64,000 nt of DNA from NCBI RefSeq assembly GCF_051020955.1, contig NC_135018.1:24145271-24209270 (forward strand), in the 5' to 3' direction. The notes under the pieces are model-generated. The model saw only the letters and a list, made by a program, of their open reading frames with translations, was not told the origin of the DNA and did not search any database. The stretch comes from Megalopta genalis. Its lineage: Eukaryota > Arthropoda > Insecta > Hymenoptera > Halictidae. Made by a program: the position numbers and the translations under genes. Shown here one piece after another: positions 26,115 through 36,900 of this stretch (the first letter of the stretch is position 1; every line of letters starts with the position of its first letter).

Positions 26115-26800
26115 TGTTGGACCCAAATTATTCACCCGCTGTTAATGCTCGCGGTCGATCTTGCGATCGTTCGAGCTTTGAGAAATTTGCACGTTAGTGT
26201 GCCGACTAAAACTCTATTTTTGCTAACCGGGTGCTCCAACAATTAGCTTCCCGGGAGACCTCTGTATCCACTGACGGCTCAGGATGGATCAGGACGGATG
26301 GACAGATCCGGACTGTCGAATAACCGTGTGACATCCACTAGGTCACCTCGGTTATCCCTACCTTTACTTAAGGGTGGGCGGCGAGGAAAAACTGCCCAAT
26401 CACGGCAGGCTCAAAACCGAACGCTAATTGGTTACAATGAAGATGGTTGGGACCTTTGGAAAGGGTACTGCGAACGCCTCCAGATGAGATTCCTCCTCAA
26501 GGGAAAATTTGGAAATCTACCCCATCTGGAAGCAATTACGCCGAGTGGTCCAAGTCCCAACCCCGCTAACGGCCTGGTCGTAAATCAAGGATAAGTTCTT
26601 TACGGAGGACCACCAAAAAACGGTCGACGGGGCCCATGAGTTTTACCATGTCGAAAACTAACGTTTCCGCCACCGGGGTGACAGGCCCACACCCTAGCCA
26701 TCAAGGACCCATGTGCCTGGCCCCTGCCGTGAAGCCCAGATGGGGAATCCCTAACACCCGCCTTTACCTACAAATTGGTGACCCCGACGTCGGAAAAGTA
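26115..26800 (+). mobile_element. LTR-retroelement-like remnant
   Basis: A GC-rich block begins TGTTGGA and shows the mirrored TCCAACA at 26235-26241. Further on, CCTACA is followed by AATTGGTGACCCCGACGT at about 26773-26790, which has the look of an LTR end plus primer binding site. Two readings are possible: a short solo LTR at 26115-26241, or a longer LTR ending at about 26772. No matching second LTR or polymerase frame is present, so this is at most a fragment. Confidence 0.35.
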
Positions 26801-27120
26801 GGACACGTGCGTAAAATATTAGCACGTTTTTAACAATAAATTTATCAACAATCGACACAGTATCATGATCGCATTTATCACTGGAGATGGTTTGTTTAGA
26901 TTATAATCTCATTGCTATATGTGCTTGCACATATTAAGTACACCCGTCAACTTTGGTTTATTGCAATATCTTAATATAAGTTACAAACTAGTATTACAGA
27001 GAATATTGTAAAGAAAATAAAGAATAAGATGTAAGAAAAGTAAGAAAGTGAATGACATTTTTATAACGAATGATGCAAATTAATTATACTAATTATAGCA
27101 AAAAAATCAAAAAAAATATT

Positions 27121-27178
27121 CTCCCCGACGGGGAATCAAACACCGGTCTCCCGCGTGACAGGCGGGGATACTAACCAC
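27121..27178 (-). pseudogene. tRNA-Asp(GUC) 3' portion, interrupted
   Basis: On the minus strand this is nucleotides 15-72 of tRNA-Asp: D-arm remainder, GTC anticodon arm, variable loop, T-arm and acceptor 3' strand. The T-arm differs from the complete copy at 28403 in two places. The 5' 14 nucleotides are missing and replaced by a poly(A) tract (T run 27179-27193) of an inserted sequence. Without acceptor 5' strand and A box it cannot make a tRNA. Confidence 0.85.
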
Positions 27179-27759
27179 TTTTTTTTTTTTTTTAAACAAT
27201 GCGTTTATTGTGCCAACAAAAATACAATATATACAAAAGATACAATAAACTCAAACGCAGAAAAAAAAGTGTAACAATAATCTAGAATTTATAGTCTAAA
27301 CTAAAGGCTCGGAAATCCGAGCACGCACGGTTTAATCTTATAATTATATATGTATACTGCACTTATTGCAACTTTTAACACTTATGACTAAGTTTGGTTT
27401 ACTAAATTATTAATATGTGTAATATGTACAGAAAGGCACGAGTAAGGAAAAACTGTACAATCTTTGGTTTTATGGGGTTGGTTTGAGGGAAGTTATTAAT
27501 TAATACCTATGACTATGCTTATAATCTAAGTGAGTGCACTTATTGCAGTTAATTCATGTGCTTATGCTACGTTATTGTTGATACTATCTATTATCGCATT
27601 TATAATTCTAATAACAGCCATGGTTAGTTTATTGCGCGTTTTTGCTATTTGCGAGAGGTATCGGTTGTACTTCTTATCACTAAAAAAAAAAGCATATAAT
27701 ACAAAACTAAAATTAAGGTTATGATGAGATCGAATCATGTATAATAACAAAAATATATT
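27179..27759 (-). mobile_element. Poly(A)-tailed insertion in tRNA-Asp plus flank
   Basis: Reading the minus strand, this segment ends in an A run (15 residues) that abuts tRNA-Asp nucleotide 15. An AATAAA hexamer lies just upstream (about 27200). The body is AT-rich and non-coding. It is similar in order and sequence to the neighbouring segment 27818-28402, for example the shared ATGTACAGAAAGGCACGA and the TTATTGTGCCAA near the tail. It is probably the 3' end of a 5'-truncated retroelement together with tRNA 3' flank. The boundary between element and flank is not visible. Confidence 0.55.
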
Positions 27760-27817
27760 CTCCCCGACGGGGAATCGAACCCCGGTCTCCCGCGTGACAG
27801 GCGGGGATACTAACCAC
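27760..27817 (-). pseudogene. tRNA-Asp(GUC) 3' portion, interrupted
   Basis: Nucleotides 15-72 of tRNA-Asp on the minus strand, identical to the complete gene at 28403-28474 over this span. The 5' 14 nucleotides are replaced by a poly(A) tract (T run 27818-27827). The B box is intact but the acceptor 5' strand and part of the A box are gone. Confidence 0.88.
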
Positions 27818-28389
27818 TTTTTTTTTTGTAACAGAGCGTTTATTGTGCCAAAATTACATACAATATTTACATGGGGTACAATAAACTTAAACGATCAAAA
27901 AGAGTATAACAATATTGAACACTTAAAATACTAAACTAAAGGCTAGGAAATCCAGGCACGCACAGTTTGTCTACAGAATATTTACACGACACTTATTGTA
28001 ATTAATGACAACTTCAATCGAGTATGGTTTTACTAGTACAATGATAAGACGTGTATGTACAGAAAGGCACGAAGAATATAAAACTGTACAGATCTTTGGT
28101 TAACGTATTTGGTTCGGAGGGGATAATTATCATAAGATAATGACTATGTATAATTAATTCAGACTAAATTAAGGACTAATGAGTAACTTAAGGATAACGC
28201 TGGCAGTTGCACTTACATCTACTTATAACTAGAGTTCGTTTGCTTAAGCTATAATTTTATTGCATGTGTTTATTGCGATGTATTAATGTAAATTACAAAC
28301 TAGTATTGCGGAGCATATTGTGAAATTATAAGGTGGATATGTTATGAGGAGGTGAAAGGATAAAAGATGTTTTTATAACAAAAATATAC
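27818..28389 (-). mobile_element. Second poly(A)-tailed insertion plus flank
   Basis: Homologous to 27179-27759 with clear divergence; the A run is 10 residues and again abuts tRNA nucleotide 15. The spacing of the three tRNA-Asp copies (639 and 643 bp) suggests a tandemly duplicated tRNA unit. Non-coding. On the side next to 28403 it includes the normal 3' flank of the complete tRNA gene. Confidence 0.55.
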
Positions 28390-28394
28390 AAAAA
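28390..28394 (-). terminator. Pol III terminator of tRNA-Asp
   Basis: A run of five T on the minus strand lies 8 bases after the 3' end of the complete tRNA-Asp gene, the standard RNA polymerase III stop. A second run lies a few bases further. Confidence 0.7.
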
Positions 28395-28402
28395 TATATA
28401 TA

Positions 28403-28474
28403 CTCCCCGACGGGGAATCGAACCCCGGTCTCCCGCGTGACAGGCGGGGATACTAACCACTATACTATCGAGGA
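28403..28474 (-). tRNA. tRNA-Asp (anticodon GUC)
   Basis: The 72-nt minus-strand sequence folds as a complete cloverleaf. The acceptor pairs TCCTCGA with TCGGGGA (one T-G wobble), then come a D-arm containing the A box, the anticodon stem CCCGC/GCGGG around loop CTGTCAC, and the T-arm CGGGG/CCCCG with TTCGATT as the B box. The discriminator is G. A Pol III terminator follows. Its 5' end directly abuts the 3' end of a retrotransposon (28475), so it lacks a normal 5' flank. It is the 3' boundary of the whole retrotransposon array, and its first 28 nucleotides recur at every element junction. Confidence 0.96.
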
Positions 28475-28506
28475 CGGATTGCATGTTACAATTTTTTAAT
28501 TACTAG

Positions 28507-31500
28507 TTAACCAACAATATTGTTTAAATCAAGCCACCAATATTTTTTTGTGTCGTTTCTATGTTTGTCTTTTAAATCGTGTTGCGTGAGCTTATAGCGA
28601 AATCTTATATTTGGGTCGTCGAAATTTATTTCGCTGTTGTATGTAATTTTTTTATTGTAGTTCTTTCTGTTGAAATGATAAATTATCGGTTGTCCATACT
28701 TGTTTTGTATAAGGCCTGCATTGTCTAGATATATAAATGATTCTGGTGGTGTATATCCTGTTAGTTTGGCTTTTTCAAAGTATAGTGGGTTGGGATAGGT
28801 AGAGCTGTATATAAGGTTATTGTTTGTGATGTTTCGTATGTTCGCCCAATGGTTTCTGATTAATTTTAAGATGAAGAGGTCTATGCGAATGATTCTAGCT
28901 TTCTGTAGTAGTTTATAGTTGCTGACTCTTTTCGTGTAATTTGATTCCGGTGTTCTATAAGTGTTGAGGCAGGCTCTGAGACACTTGCGTTCGAATACCC
29001 GTATCTTCTCCATTGTACTGGCGCTGATATTAAACCATATTGGGACACCGTATGTTATGATTGGACGTACCAATAGTTTGTAGCATAGTATTTTCACGTT
29101 TGTGTTTAGCTCTTTTGAATAGAAGATACGTTTATTCGCCGCAAATGCCTTTTGTGCTTTGTCTAACTGAATATTCACATGGTCGTTGAAGTTTAATTTA
29201 AAATCTAAGTGTACGCCTAAATAACGAACGACCTGTTTGTGTGGGATTTTATTGTTAGTGTCGCTGCCATCGTGTAATTGAAAATGTTTACTGTGCGCTC
29301 GTACGTCATTGTTTGCGTCTGAAATCATTGAAATGTATGGTCTAAATAATATTGTTTCGCATTTTTTGATGTTTATTTTGAGTTTCCATGTGTGGAAGTA
29401 GTCCTGAATTTTGTTAAATGTTTCTTGTAACTGTTTTTGTATTATCGTGGGTTTATTGTCGTTAATGTATATTAGTAAGTCATCTGCAAAGGCTATTGCT
29501 TTTTTGTGTGGTTCGCTATTTAGGCCGTACATTTGTAAAAGGTCGCTTATGTATATGCTAAACAGGATGGGGGAATTGACTGTACCTTGCTGTAGGCCGT
29601 TTCTTATATAAAATAATTTCGCGGATGTGTTGGCCCCTTCTGTTACAAGGAAAGATTTTCCGTGCAACATGTTCCAGACCATTTTAATTAGATGGGGGGG
29701 AAACTTTTTCTTTAACATCTTAAAGAATAGTCCATCCAGCCAGACAGTATCGAAGGCTTTTTCGAGGTCGATGAGTACCGCCCCGACGCAGTCACCTGCG
29801 TTTCTTGCCCAACATATATCTGAGGTAAATTTCGTTATCGCGTGGATAGTGGAGTGTTTGAATCTGAAGCCAAATTGTGTATCTGGTATGATGAAATTAT
29901 CGGTGCAGAATTTGGTGATTGCATTGTTTATGGTGGTTTCGAATATCTTGCTTATGTTGGGCAAGAGACTGATGGGTCGGTAGTTGGTCGGCTCGGCACC
30001 ATCCCTATCTTTTTTCTTTAGAGCCACCACTTTCGCTGTTTTCCAGACTGTAGGGAAGTATGCGCGGTTTAGGCAATTGTTAAATAAGACTGTGTAGTAA
30101 AGAATGTACTGCCCGGGTAGTTTTTGAGGACTACGTTTGGTATGTTGTCGAAACTGGATGATTTTTTGCTGTTTAGGTTTTTGAATGTGTTTCGTAGTTC
30201 GCAGTAGGAGGTGAAGTAATTTTTTGGTACTATGTCAGTGTTCGGGTTTGATGCTGTGTTTTCGTCATGAAATATGCATACTGTTTTGTCATTACGTGCG
30301 TCTTCGTCGAGTTCGGTTTGTATTTTTTGTACTTTCTGTTGGATTATGTTTGTTAGTTCTCGTTTACCCATGTGCGAGTTCTGTGTTTGGGCTGCTTCGA
30401 AGTGTGCCCCTAGTACGTTTAGTTTGTCTTGTGTATCAGTGATTAGAAGGTTATTGTGCTCGTCTAATTGTACGTTGTTTGGATCTATATTGGCGTTTGT
30501 TAATATATTTGTATTTGTGATGGGGATCTTTAGGATGTCTATGTTGTTTTGACATTTCGATCGAAAGATATTGTTGATGGATGGGAAGAGTTCATTGGGT
30601 TTTCGTATGGATATTTGCGAGATTCTGTGTTTCCAGTAATTGTTTGTCGAATTTTGAAAGGCTTTTTTGATCTCGTATCTTGTGATTTTCATTTGTTCTT
30701 TTAGTGCCGCTATGAGGATGTCGTGCGCATTTGTGTAATTTGTGACTCTTGTTAGTCTGTTTAACCGTGTTAGTAAGCGACTTTTTTGTTTTCTTAGATT
30801 TCTTATTTCCGTTGTGATGTATCTGTCTGTCGAGTCATAGTTAGTGTTGATTCGCGGTACTGCTATGTCTATTGCGTGTGTGATGTTTGTGTTGAGTTGC
30901 TCTATGTATTTGTCGATTTCGTCTGTTGTAAGATTTCTATTATTCTGTATGTCTATATTATCGTTCTGTTTTAGGTGTGTTGAGAATTCTGTCCAGTCTG
31001 CTTTATGATAATTATATTTTATACTGGGGGTTGCTTCGTCTATTTCGAGGTAATCATGAGTTCGTATCGATATTATCATGTTTACTGCTCTATGGTCGCT
31101 GTCATATTCGGTAGAGTCGAGTCTCTCGTGTGCGGGTGTGTCGTGGAATTGTATTCTGTTGTCTGCTATGCAGATGTCGATGAAGGCTCCGCTTTTTGGA
31201 TAGGACGGAGTTAGTGTGTGGAGCATGGAAATCCTGTAATTTATCTGGTTTCGCGATATCCAGTTCAGAAGCGCTACCCCCCTGTGGTTGTCTATGGGAT
31301 TACTCCACGCGGAGTGTTTAGCATTTAAATCGCCCGCGAGCAGATAAAAGTTATTGTTTTTGTTTAGTTCCAATTTCTCGAATAAATCATGCAGTTCCGA
31401 CATAAATTCTTTTTTACAACTACTGGTTGCGTATCCTGCGATTATATATAGATTATTATTATTTTGGAGCTTTAATTTGATTGTGGTGGCTTCGAAGGTG

Positions 31501-31823
31501 GTACTCTCTGCTCTACCTCGCTGTATGGACTTAAATTTAATATTTTGTCTTATTAGGATGCCAGTTCCCCCAGCCTGTTTAGCATTGATCCTATCGTTCC
31601 TTACCAGGGTATAATTCTTAAACCTAACTACGTGTCTTGGGCTTAGTTTTGTTTCACAAAGAAGGACCACATCCGGATCATTGGACGCTAGATACTCTGC
31701 AAGAGATGCCCTTCTTTCGTAGGATATTAGCGAATTTACATTAATTTCGGTGATTTTAAGGTTATTGCATCGAATTTTCTCTGCAGTGTTTTGTCGCGTG
31801 TTAATGCTATTGAGCGGGTTGAA
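28507..31823 (-). pseudogene. A1 ORF2: APE endonuclease-reverse transcriptase, one frameshift
   Basis: Makes the first-strand nick and reverse-transcribes the element RNA at the target. The 5' part (31670 down to 30069 as an ATG-started frame) holds the endonuclease: ETKL, LLAGDLNAKH, FIDICIADNR and YDSDHRA carry the catalytic E, D/N and DH residues. The 3' part (30030-28507) holds the RT: SYRPISLLPN-type motif (here NYRPISLLPNISK), FGFRFKHST, DLEKAFDTVW, GLQQGTVNSP and the catalytic FADD. The two parts are joined by a one-base frameshift in an A run at about 30125. The open frame reaches back to the ORF1 stop without an ATG in the first 52 codons. Copy B2 has the same frameshift. Confidence 0.88.
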
Positions 31824-31825
31824 TG

Positions 31826-33640
31826 TTATATTTCGAGGTCAAGTGCTTCGGCGATTACGTTTATTTTAGTGCTATTAGACTCTAGTTGTTCGAAAAATCT
31901 GGCCATTTGACTGGTTATGATGTTTTCTATTATTTTTTTGATTTGATCAAATGTTGGGTTTTGCTCGGTGTGAGTTACGTTGGCTGTTTTTTGTGGATCG
32001 GGGGTGGGTTGGCGCGACGGGCTGCTTTCTTTGAAGTGTGAGCTGAATGATACACCGGGTTTAATGAATCTATTTGCTGTTTCTTGAATTTTTTCTTTTT
32101 TTTCTTTAATGGCTAGTTTTTTCTCTTCAATTTTCTGCTTGAATTCTTTTATTTTTGGGCATCCTCTGTACGAGGCTGGATGCCCGAAGCTTTTGCAGTT
32201 TATGCAATAGGGCCCTAAAAGGTTCGGACTGCCCGTCCCCTCGGCGGGGCGTGGGCACTCACCCGGGTTGTGCGGCACGTTGCACTTGACACAACGGTAA
32301 TCTAAATTACAGTTAGAGGCCACGTGTCCTATTCTCTGGCATCTTTTGCATTGGATGCGGTCCTTCTTTATGATCTTTTCCCATTTGACGGCGTTGTAAA
32401 GGACTGTTTGTATTTGTCTTAAGTTATTTATATTGCTGTCCGGCGAGAGCTGAACTATAAATATAGGTAAGACGCGCTTTTCTTCCGCGGCGCGTTTCGT
32501 TATAAATTTTTTAACTGCAACGAATTGCAGTTGTTCGGTCTGTTTTGCTCTAAGAGCTTCTAACACTTCTTGGGTTTCGAAGTGTCCTTCTAAATTTTTT
32601 AACAAAACCGTTATGTTCTTTTCGGATTTTGGGGTGTATGTGAAGAATTTTATGTTGTTCTGTTTGATAGTTGTGCATGCTATTTTATGGTTCTCTATTG
32701 TGTATGTTTGGAGTATTTGTTTGTTGTTGTTTATTCGTTTAATGTGAAAGTCGCTAATTTTTTGTTTTAATAGATTTACTATTTCTTTGTTTGTGTCTGT
32801 GTGCAAAATGATTGGTGGGGGTTTCTGTCTAATGCTATTGTCTGTGTTGTTTGTGTCTGTGAGTGTCTTTGGATTTCCGAATTGCGTTTTTTGTGTTTTT
32901 GTACCTGCCCTTTGAGTGCGATCGGTCGGTCCGCGCGAGGCCGTGTGGATGCTGCCACCCGTTGCCGCGCATGTTGCACTCGACGCCTTCATAGGGGTGC
33001 GATGAGGTGGGCCCGGCTGAGTGGCGGCACTGCTGGGTCCTGGTCGGTGTCGGCTGTCGGCCGTATTTGCCGCCTCTGCCGCTTGCTTGCCTCTCCTTGA
33101 GGCCACCCTCGTCCAATTGTCCTTCTCTTGAATCTCCGTGAGGTCTTCGCAGGCGATTTCCATTTTTTCTGACCCGTCTGTCTCTACCTGGGTCTGTGGT
33201 GGTGTCGGCATGGAAATTTTTTCCAGCTGTTTCGTTAGTTTTTCCACTAACATGGTGAGATTTCTATTTTCTTTTATTAGTTCTTCGTATGATGGATTTC
33301 CTGTAGTTTTACTGTCTTCTTTTTGAATTTTTTTTTGATTGATTTGCTTCATATTTGCATTGGGTGTTGTGATGCTTCCTCTTTCTAATCTTCTTGGCAC
33401 TATTGTAGGCGATGGATTCAGCCTTTTTGTTTGTTTTTTTCCTTTTATAATGTCTTTAATTTGTTGATTACGTATTAATTTACTTATATCTGCGTAATCG
33501 TGGTTAGCAATTAAATTTAAGATTGCATTTTTTTTCACATTATTCGTGGGTTCGCTTCTAACTGGGGTCCGTGCACATTCTGTCACATGTTCCTCCGCTG
33601 GTGGAACCCCTTTTGGGGTTATTAAACTATTGGCACTCAC
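31826..33640 (-). CDS. A1 ORF1: zinc-knuckle RNA-binding protein
   Basis: 604 residues, start ATG at 33640, the first in frame after the 5' UTR. This is the nucleic-acid-binding protein expected to package element RNA. The N-terminal half is charged and low-complexity, with a short coiled-coil-like stretch (ENRNLTMLVEKLTKQLEKI, about 115-135). A Pre-C2HC-like region follows, then three knuckles from about residue 430: CKRCQRIGHVASNC, CVKCNVPHNPGEC and CINCKSFGHPASYRGC. The C-terminal part is basic and ends in an acidic helix. ORF2 follows in an overlapping frame. Confidence 0.88.
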   Translation of the reverse strand: MSANSLITPKGVPPAEEHVTECARTPVRSEPTNNVKKNAILNLIANHDYADISKLIRNQQIKDIIKGKKQTKRLNPSPTIVPRRLERGSITTPNANMKQINQKKIQKEDSKTTGNPSYEELIKENRNLTMLVEKLTKQLEKISMPTPPQTQVETDGSEKMEIACEDLTEIQEKDNWTRVASRRGKQAAEAANTADSRHRPGPSSAATQPGPPHRTPMKASSATCAATGGSIHTASRGPTDRTQRAGTKTQKTQFGNPKTLTDTNNTDNSIRQKPPPIILHTDTNKEIVNLLKQKISDFHIKRINNNKQILQTYTIENHKIACTTIKQNNIKFFTYTPKSEKNITVLLKNLEGHFETQEVLEALRAKQTEQLQFVAVKKFITKRAAEEKRVLPIFIVQLSPDSNINNLRQIQTVLYNAVKWEKIIKKDRIQCKRCQRIGHVASNCNLDYRCVKCNVPHNPGECPRPAEGTGSPNLLGPYCINCKSFGHPASYRGCPKIKEFKQKIEEKKLAIKEKKEKIQETANRFIKPGVSFSSHFKESSPSRQPTPDPQKTANVTHTEQNPTFDQIKKIIENIITSQMARFFEQLESNSTKINVIAEALDLEI

Positions 33641-33780
33641 TTTTTAATAATATTCACGTACACTGTTGTATGTAATTTGCACAATGATTTTTTTGAGTAT
33701 GCCGTCTACTCAGCGTATTCACTGCAGCGCTCCGTTGCTTGTAGCGTCCTTCGGCTGTCTTTTTGACCTGCTCGAGGGGC

Positions 33781-33813
33781 ACGTCCTACTCCTACGACGG
33801 TCGGAGTCGAACT
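33781..33813 (-). promoter_or_regulatory. A1 internal promoter: Inr plus DPE
   Basis: Taking the first base after the tRNA fragment as +1 (33813, A), the junction reads CCAGTT (insect initiator consensus TCAKTY, 5 of 6). GGACGT lies at +28 to +33, an exact match in sequence and position to the DPE consensus RGWYVT. The C before +1 comes from the tRNA target. Inr/DPE internal promoters are known for Drosophila Jockey-type elements. Confidence 0.65.
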
Positions 33814-33841
33814 GGGATACTGACCGCTATACTATCGAGGA
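33814..33841 (-). repeat. tRNA-Asp nt 1-28 fragment (E/A1 junction)
   Basis: 28 bp equal to tRNA-Asp nucleotides 1-28 on the minus strand, with two T-to-C changes in the D-arm (GCGGTCAG instead of GTGGTTAG). Separates the 3' end of element E from the 5' end of A1. The substitutions make it the most diverged junction copy. Confidence 0.9.
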
Positions 33842-33931
33842 GGCGGACACTTGAAAAATTTTGTTTGTTGTATATTGGTATCGGGGGATTTTAGTCGGGT
33901 GTAGATGTGCTGGATTTATGTTTAGGTGGTG

Positions 33932-36900
33932 TTATAGCCACCAATATGTGTTGATGTTCTGACGATGTTTGTCCCTTAGGTCTATTGTGGATAATTTATA
34001 ATTGAAACGTATGTTTGGGTCGTCCATCTTGATGTTTTTGTTGTACTTGATGTGTTTGTCGAATGTTCTTCTGTAGGCGTGGTAAATTATTGGTACGTTG
34101 TTCGAATTTTGTATGTAGCCCTCACTGTCCAGATAGATGAAGGATTCAGGGGGGATGTAGCCGGTTTTCATTGTTTCGGTGAAATACATTGGGTTTGGAT
34201 ATGTGGAGGCGAAAATGAGGCTGTTGGAGTTTATGTTGCGAGTGTTGGCCCAATGGTTCCTGATTAGTTTGAGGATGAACAGGTCTATTCTGATGAGTTT
34301 GGCGTCCTCGTAGAGTTTGTGGTTTTTGATCTTCTTTGTGAAGTTGGATTCGGGTGTCCGGTATTTATTGAGGCAGGCTCTCAGGCATCTCCGCTCGAAG
34401 ATCCGTAATTTTTCCATGGTTCCAGCGCTGATGTTGAACCAGATGGGGCAGCCGTATGTTAGGATCGGTCGTATGAATAGTTTGTAGCAGAGGGTTTTTA
34501 CCGTTTTATTGAGGTCTTTCGAATAAAATAATCTTTTGAGGGAGAGAAATGCTTTTTGTGCTTTGTTAATTTGTGTTTCGATGTGTTGATTGAAGTTTAG
34601 TTTGAAATCTAGGTGTATGCCTAGATAGCGCACAATCTCTTTGTGAGGGATTTTGACGTTTGGATTGTGTTTGTCAAGGATGTGAAAGTTTTTGTGATGT
34701 TTTCGTACGTCATGATTGGCGTCAGAGATTTTTGAGATATACGGCCTGAAGAGAATTGTTTCGCATTTATTAATGTTTAGTTTTAGTTTCCATGTGTGGA
34801 AATAATCTTGAATTTTATTAAACGTTTCCTGTAGTTCGGTTTGTATTTTTGAAACTTTGTTGTCACGTGTGTAAACTAGGATATCGTCCGCAAAGGCAAT
34901 CGCCCCTTTAGAGTTGTCGCTATCCAGGCCATACATTTGTAATAGGTCGCTAATGAATATGTTAAACAAGACAGGAGAGTTTACTGTGCCTTGTTGCAGG
35001 CCGTTAACGATATTGAAGCTTTTGCTTGATTTGTAGTGACCGTTTATTGCATAAAATTTTTTATCGTGCAGCATGCTCCAGATGATTTTAATTAGGTGTA
35101 AGGGAAATTCTTTCTTTAGTAGTTTAAAGAAAAGTCCGTCCAGCCAGACAGTGTCAAAGGCTTTCTCTAGATCTATGAGCACGGCTCCTATGCAGTCGCC
35201 TGCATTTCTGGCCCAGCAGATATCGGAGGTGAATTTGGTGATTGCATGGATGGTGGAGTGTTTGTGACGGAAGCCAAATTGGGATTCTGGGATGATGTTT
35301 CTGGAGTTGCAGAAGTTAACGATCGCGTCATTTACAATTGTTTCGAATACTTTGCTGATGTTAGGGAGGAGACTGATTGGACGGTAGCTATTAGGGTCGC
35401 TACTGTCTTTGCCTTTCTTTTTAATTGTAATTAATTTGGCTGTTTTCCAGGTTGCGGGGAAGTGGTGAGAATTCAGACAATTGTTGAAGATTATGCTATA
35501 GTGATATATGTATGGTTTAGGCAGGTGTTTTAGAGCTATGTTTGGTATACCATCAAAGCTCGAGGATTTTTTGTTGTTCAGATTGCGGAATGTTTTCTCT
35601 AGTTGGATGTGGGAAGTGAAGTAGTTCGGAGGGATGTGTGTGGCTTTCGGGTTGCTGGCTTTGTTGTCGTCCGTGAATGTGCATATGGTTTTATCATTTT
35701 CTCTGTCCTGTTGAATGTCTGATCGTAGTGCGTCTATTTTGTTGTGTATAATATTGGATAATTGTGTTTTGCCCATGTGGCTATTTTGGGAGTGGACTGA
35801 CTCAAAATGTGCTCCTATAACATCTAGTTTGTTTTGGATGTCTGTTATTAAGATGGTGTTTGTGTTTGTGTCTTTTACGAGGAGATTGATATCAAGATTT
35901 GCTTTTTCAAGAATGGCAGTCTTTGACGAAGGGATTCGGAGTGTGTCGATGTCATTGCTATCTTTGTGGCGGAATATACTATTGATTGAAGGGAAAAGTT
36001 CTTCTTGTTGACGGAGAGAGATTTTTCTAATTTTATTTTCCCAGTGATTGCTTACTGCCTCTTGAAAAGCTTTCTTGATCTCATATCTAATTGTTTTTAA
36101 TTTTCTCTGCAGGGCTTCTATTATTGGGTCGTTTGTTGGGGTATAATTACGGAGGTTTTTTAATCTATTAATTTGTGTGATGAGTTTGCTTTTTTGTGTT
36201 CTGAGTCGTTTGATCTCTGGTGTGATGTATTTGTCTGTTGAATTGAAATTATTGTCAGTTTGTGGTACAGCTACGTCTATTGCTTTTAGGATGTTGGTGT
36301 TGAGTTTGTCAATATGGTCTTCTATTTCTTTCATGGAAAGGTTTTTATTATCGGGGATGTCTGTGTCGTCGTTCTCGATTAGAAACGTCTTGTATTTTGG
36401 CCAGTCAGCTTTGTTGTAGTTGTATTTTATGATTGGGGTTATTTCGTCGAATATGAAATGGCTAGTTGAAGGGATGGATATAATCATTTTAGAGGCTCTA
36501 TGGTCGCTATCGTACTTAAATGAGTGTAAGAGGTTGGGACCGGGTGTTTTATGGAATTTAATTCTATTATCCGCTAGACAAAGGTCTATAAACGCACCGC
36601 TTTTCGGAAAAGAAGGAACTGCGGTACTGTGTAGGGTTGTTTTATATGTCATTTGGTTTTCGAGGAGCCATTTGTTTAGTGAAATCCCTCGTGCGTTGTT
36701 GATGGGGTTTCCCCATGAATGGTGTTTGGCGTTAAGGTCGCCGGCTAGCAGGTAGAAAGTGTTGGCTTTGTACAATTCTAATGAGTCGAAAAGGGCTCTG
36801 AGTTCTAGCATGAATTCTTTTTTACAATTGCTGGTGGCATAGCTCGCTATGAGATATAGCTTGCAATTGTTTTGAAATTTAATTTCTATTGCAGTGGATT

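Larger units (their letters stand above)
28475..33813 (-). mobile_element. Jockey-like non-LTR retrotransposon A1 (tRNA-Asp targeted)
   Basis: A 5.3-kb full-length copy on the minus strand, bounded 5' by a 28-bp tRNA-Asp fragment (33814-33841) and 3' by the complete tRNA-Asp. It has a 5' UTR of about 170 bp with an initiator/DPE promoter, an ORF1 with three zinc knuckles, an ORF2 (endonuclease plus RT) broken by one frameshift, and a 3' UTR of only about 30 bp ending AACATGCAATCCG. There is no poly(A) tail at the 3' junction. The ORF1 knuckle pattern and the absence of an RNase H region place it with Jockey-like elements and away from I-like elements. Confidence 0.9.

Noticed and set aside
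26636..26833. Short ORF in the GC-rich block
   Set aside because: Falls inside the LTR-like remnant; no gag or pol motif.
27121..28402. tRNA-Asp-derived SINE family
   Set aside because: The tRNA part starts at nucleotide 15, retains a perfect acceptor 3' end and is followed by a Pol III terminator-like flank. An interrupted tRNA gene fits better than a SINE head.
30110..30135. Programmed -1 frameshift in A1/B2 ORF2
   Set aside because: The site reads C AAA AAC, not a canonical slippery heptamer. F has an extra A at the same run, which fits ordinary slippage in a homopolymer.
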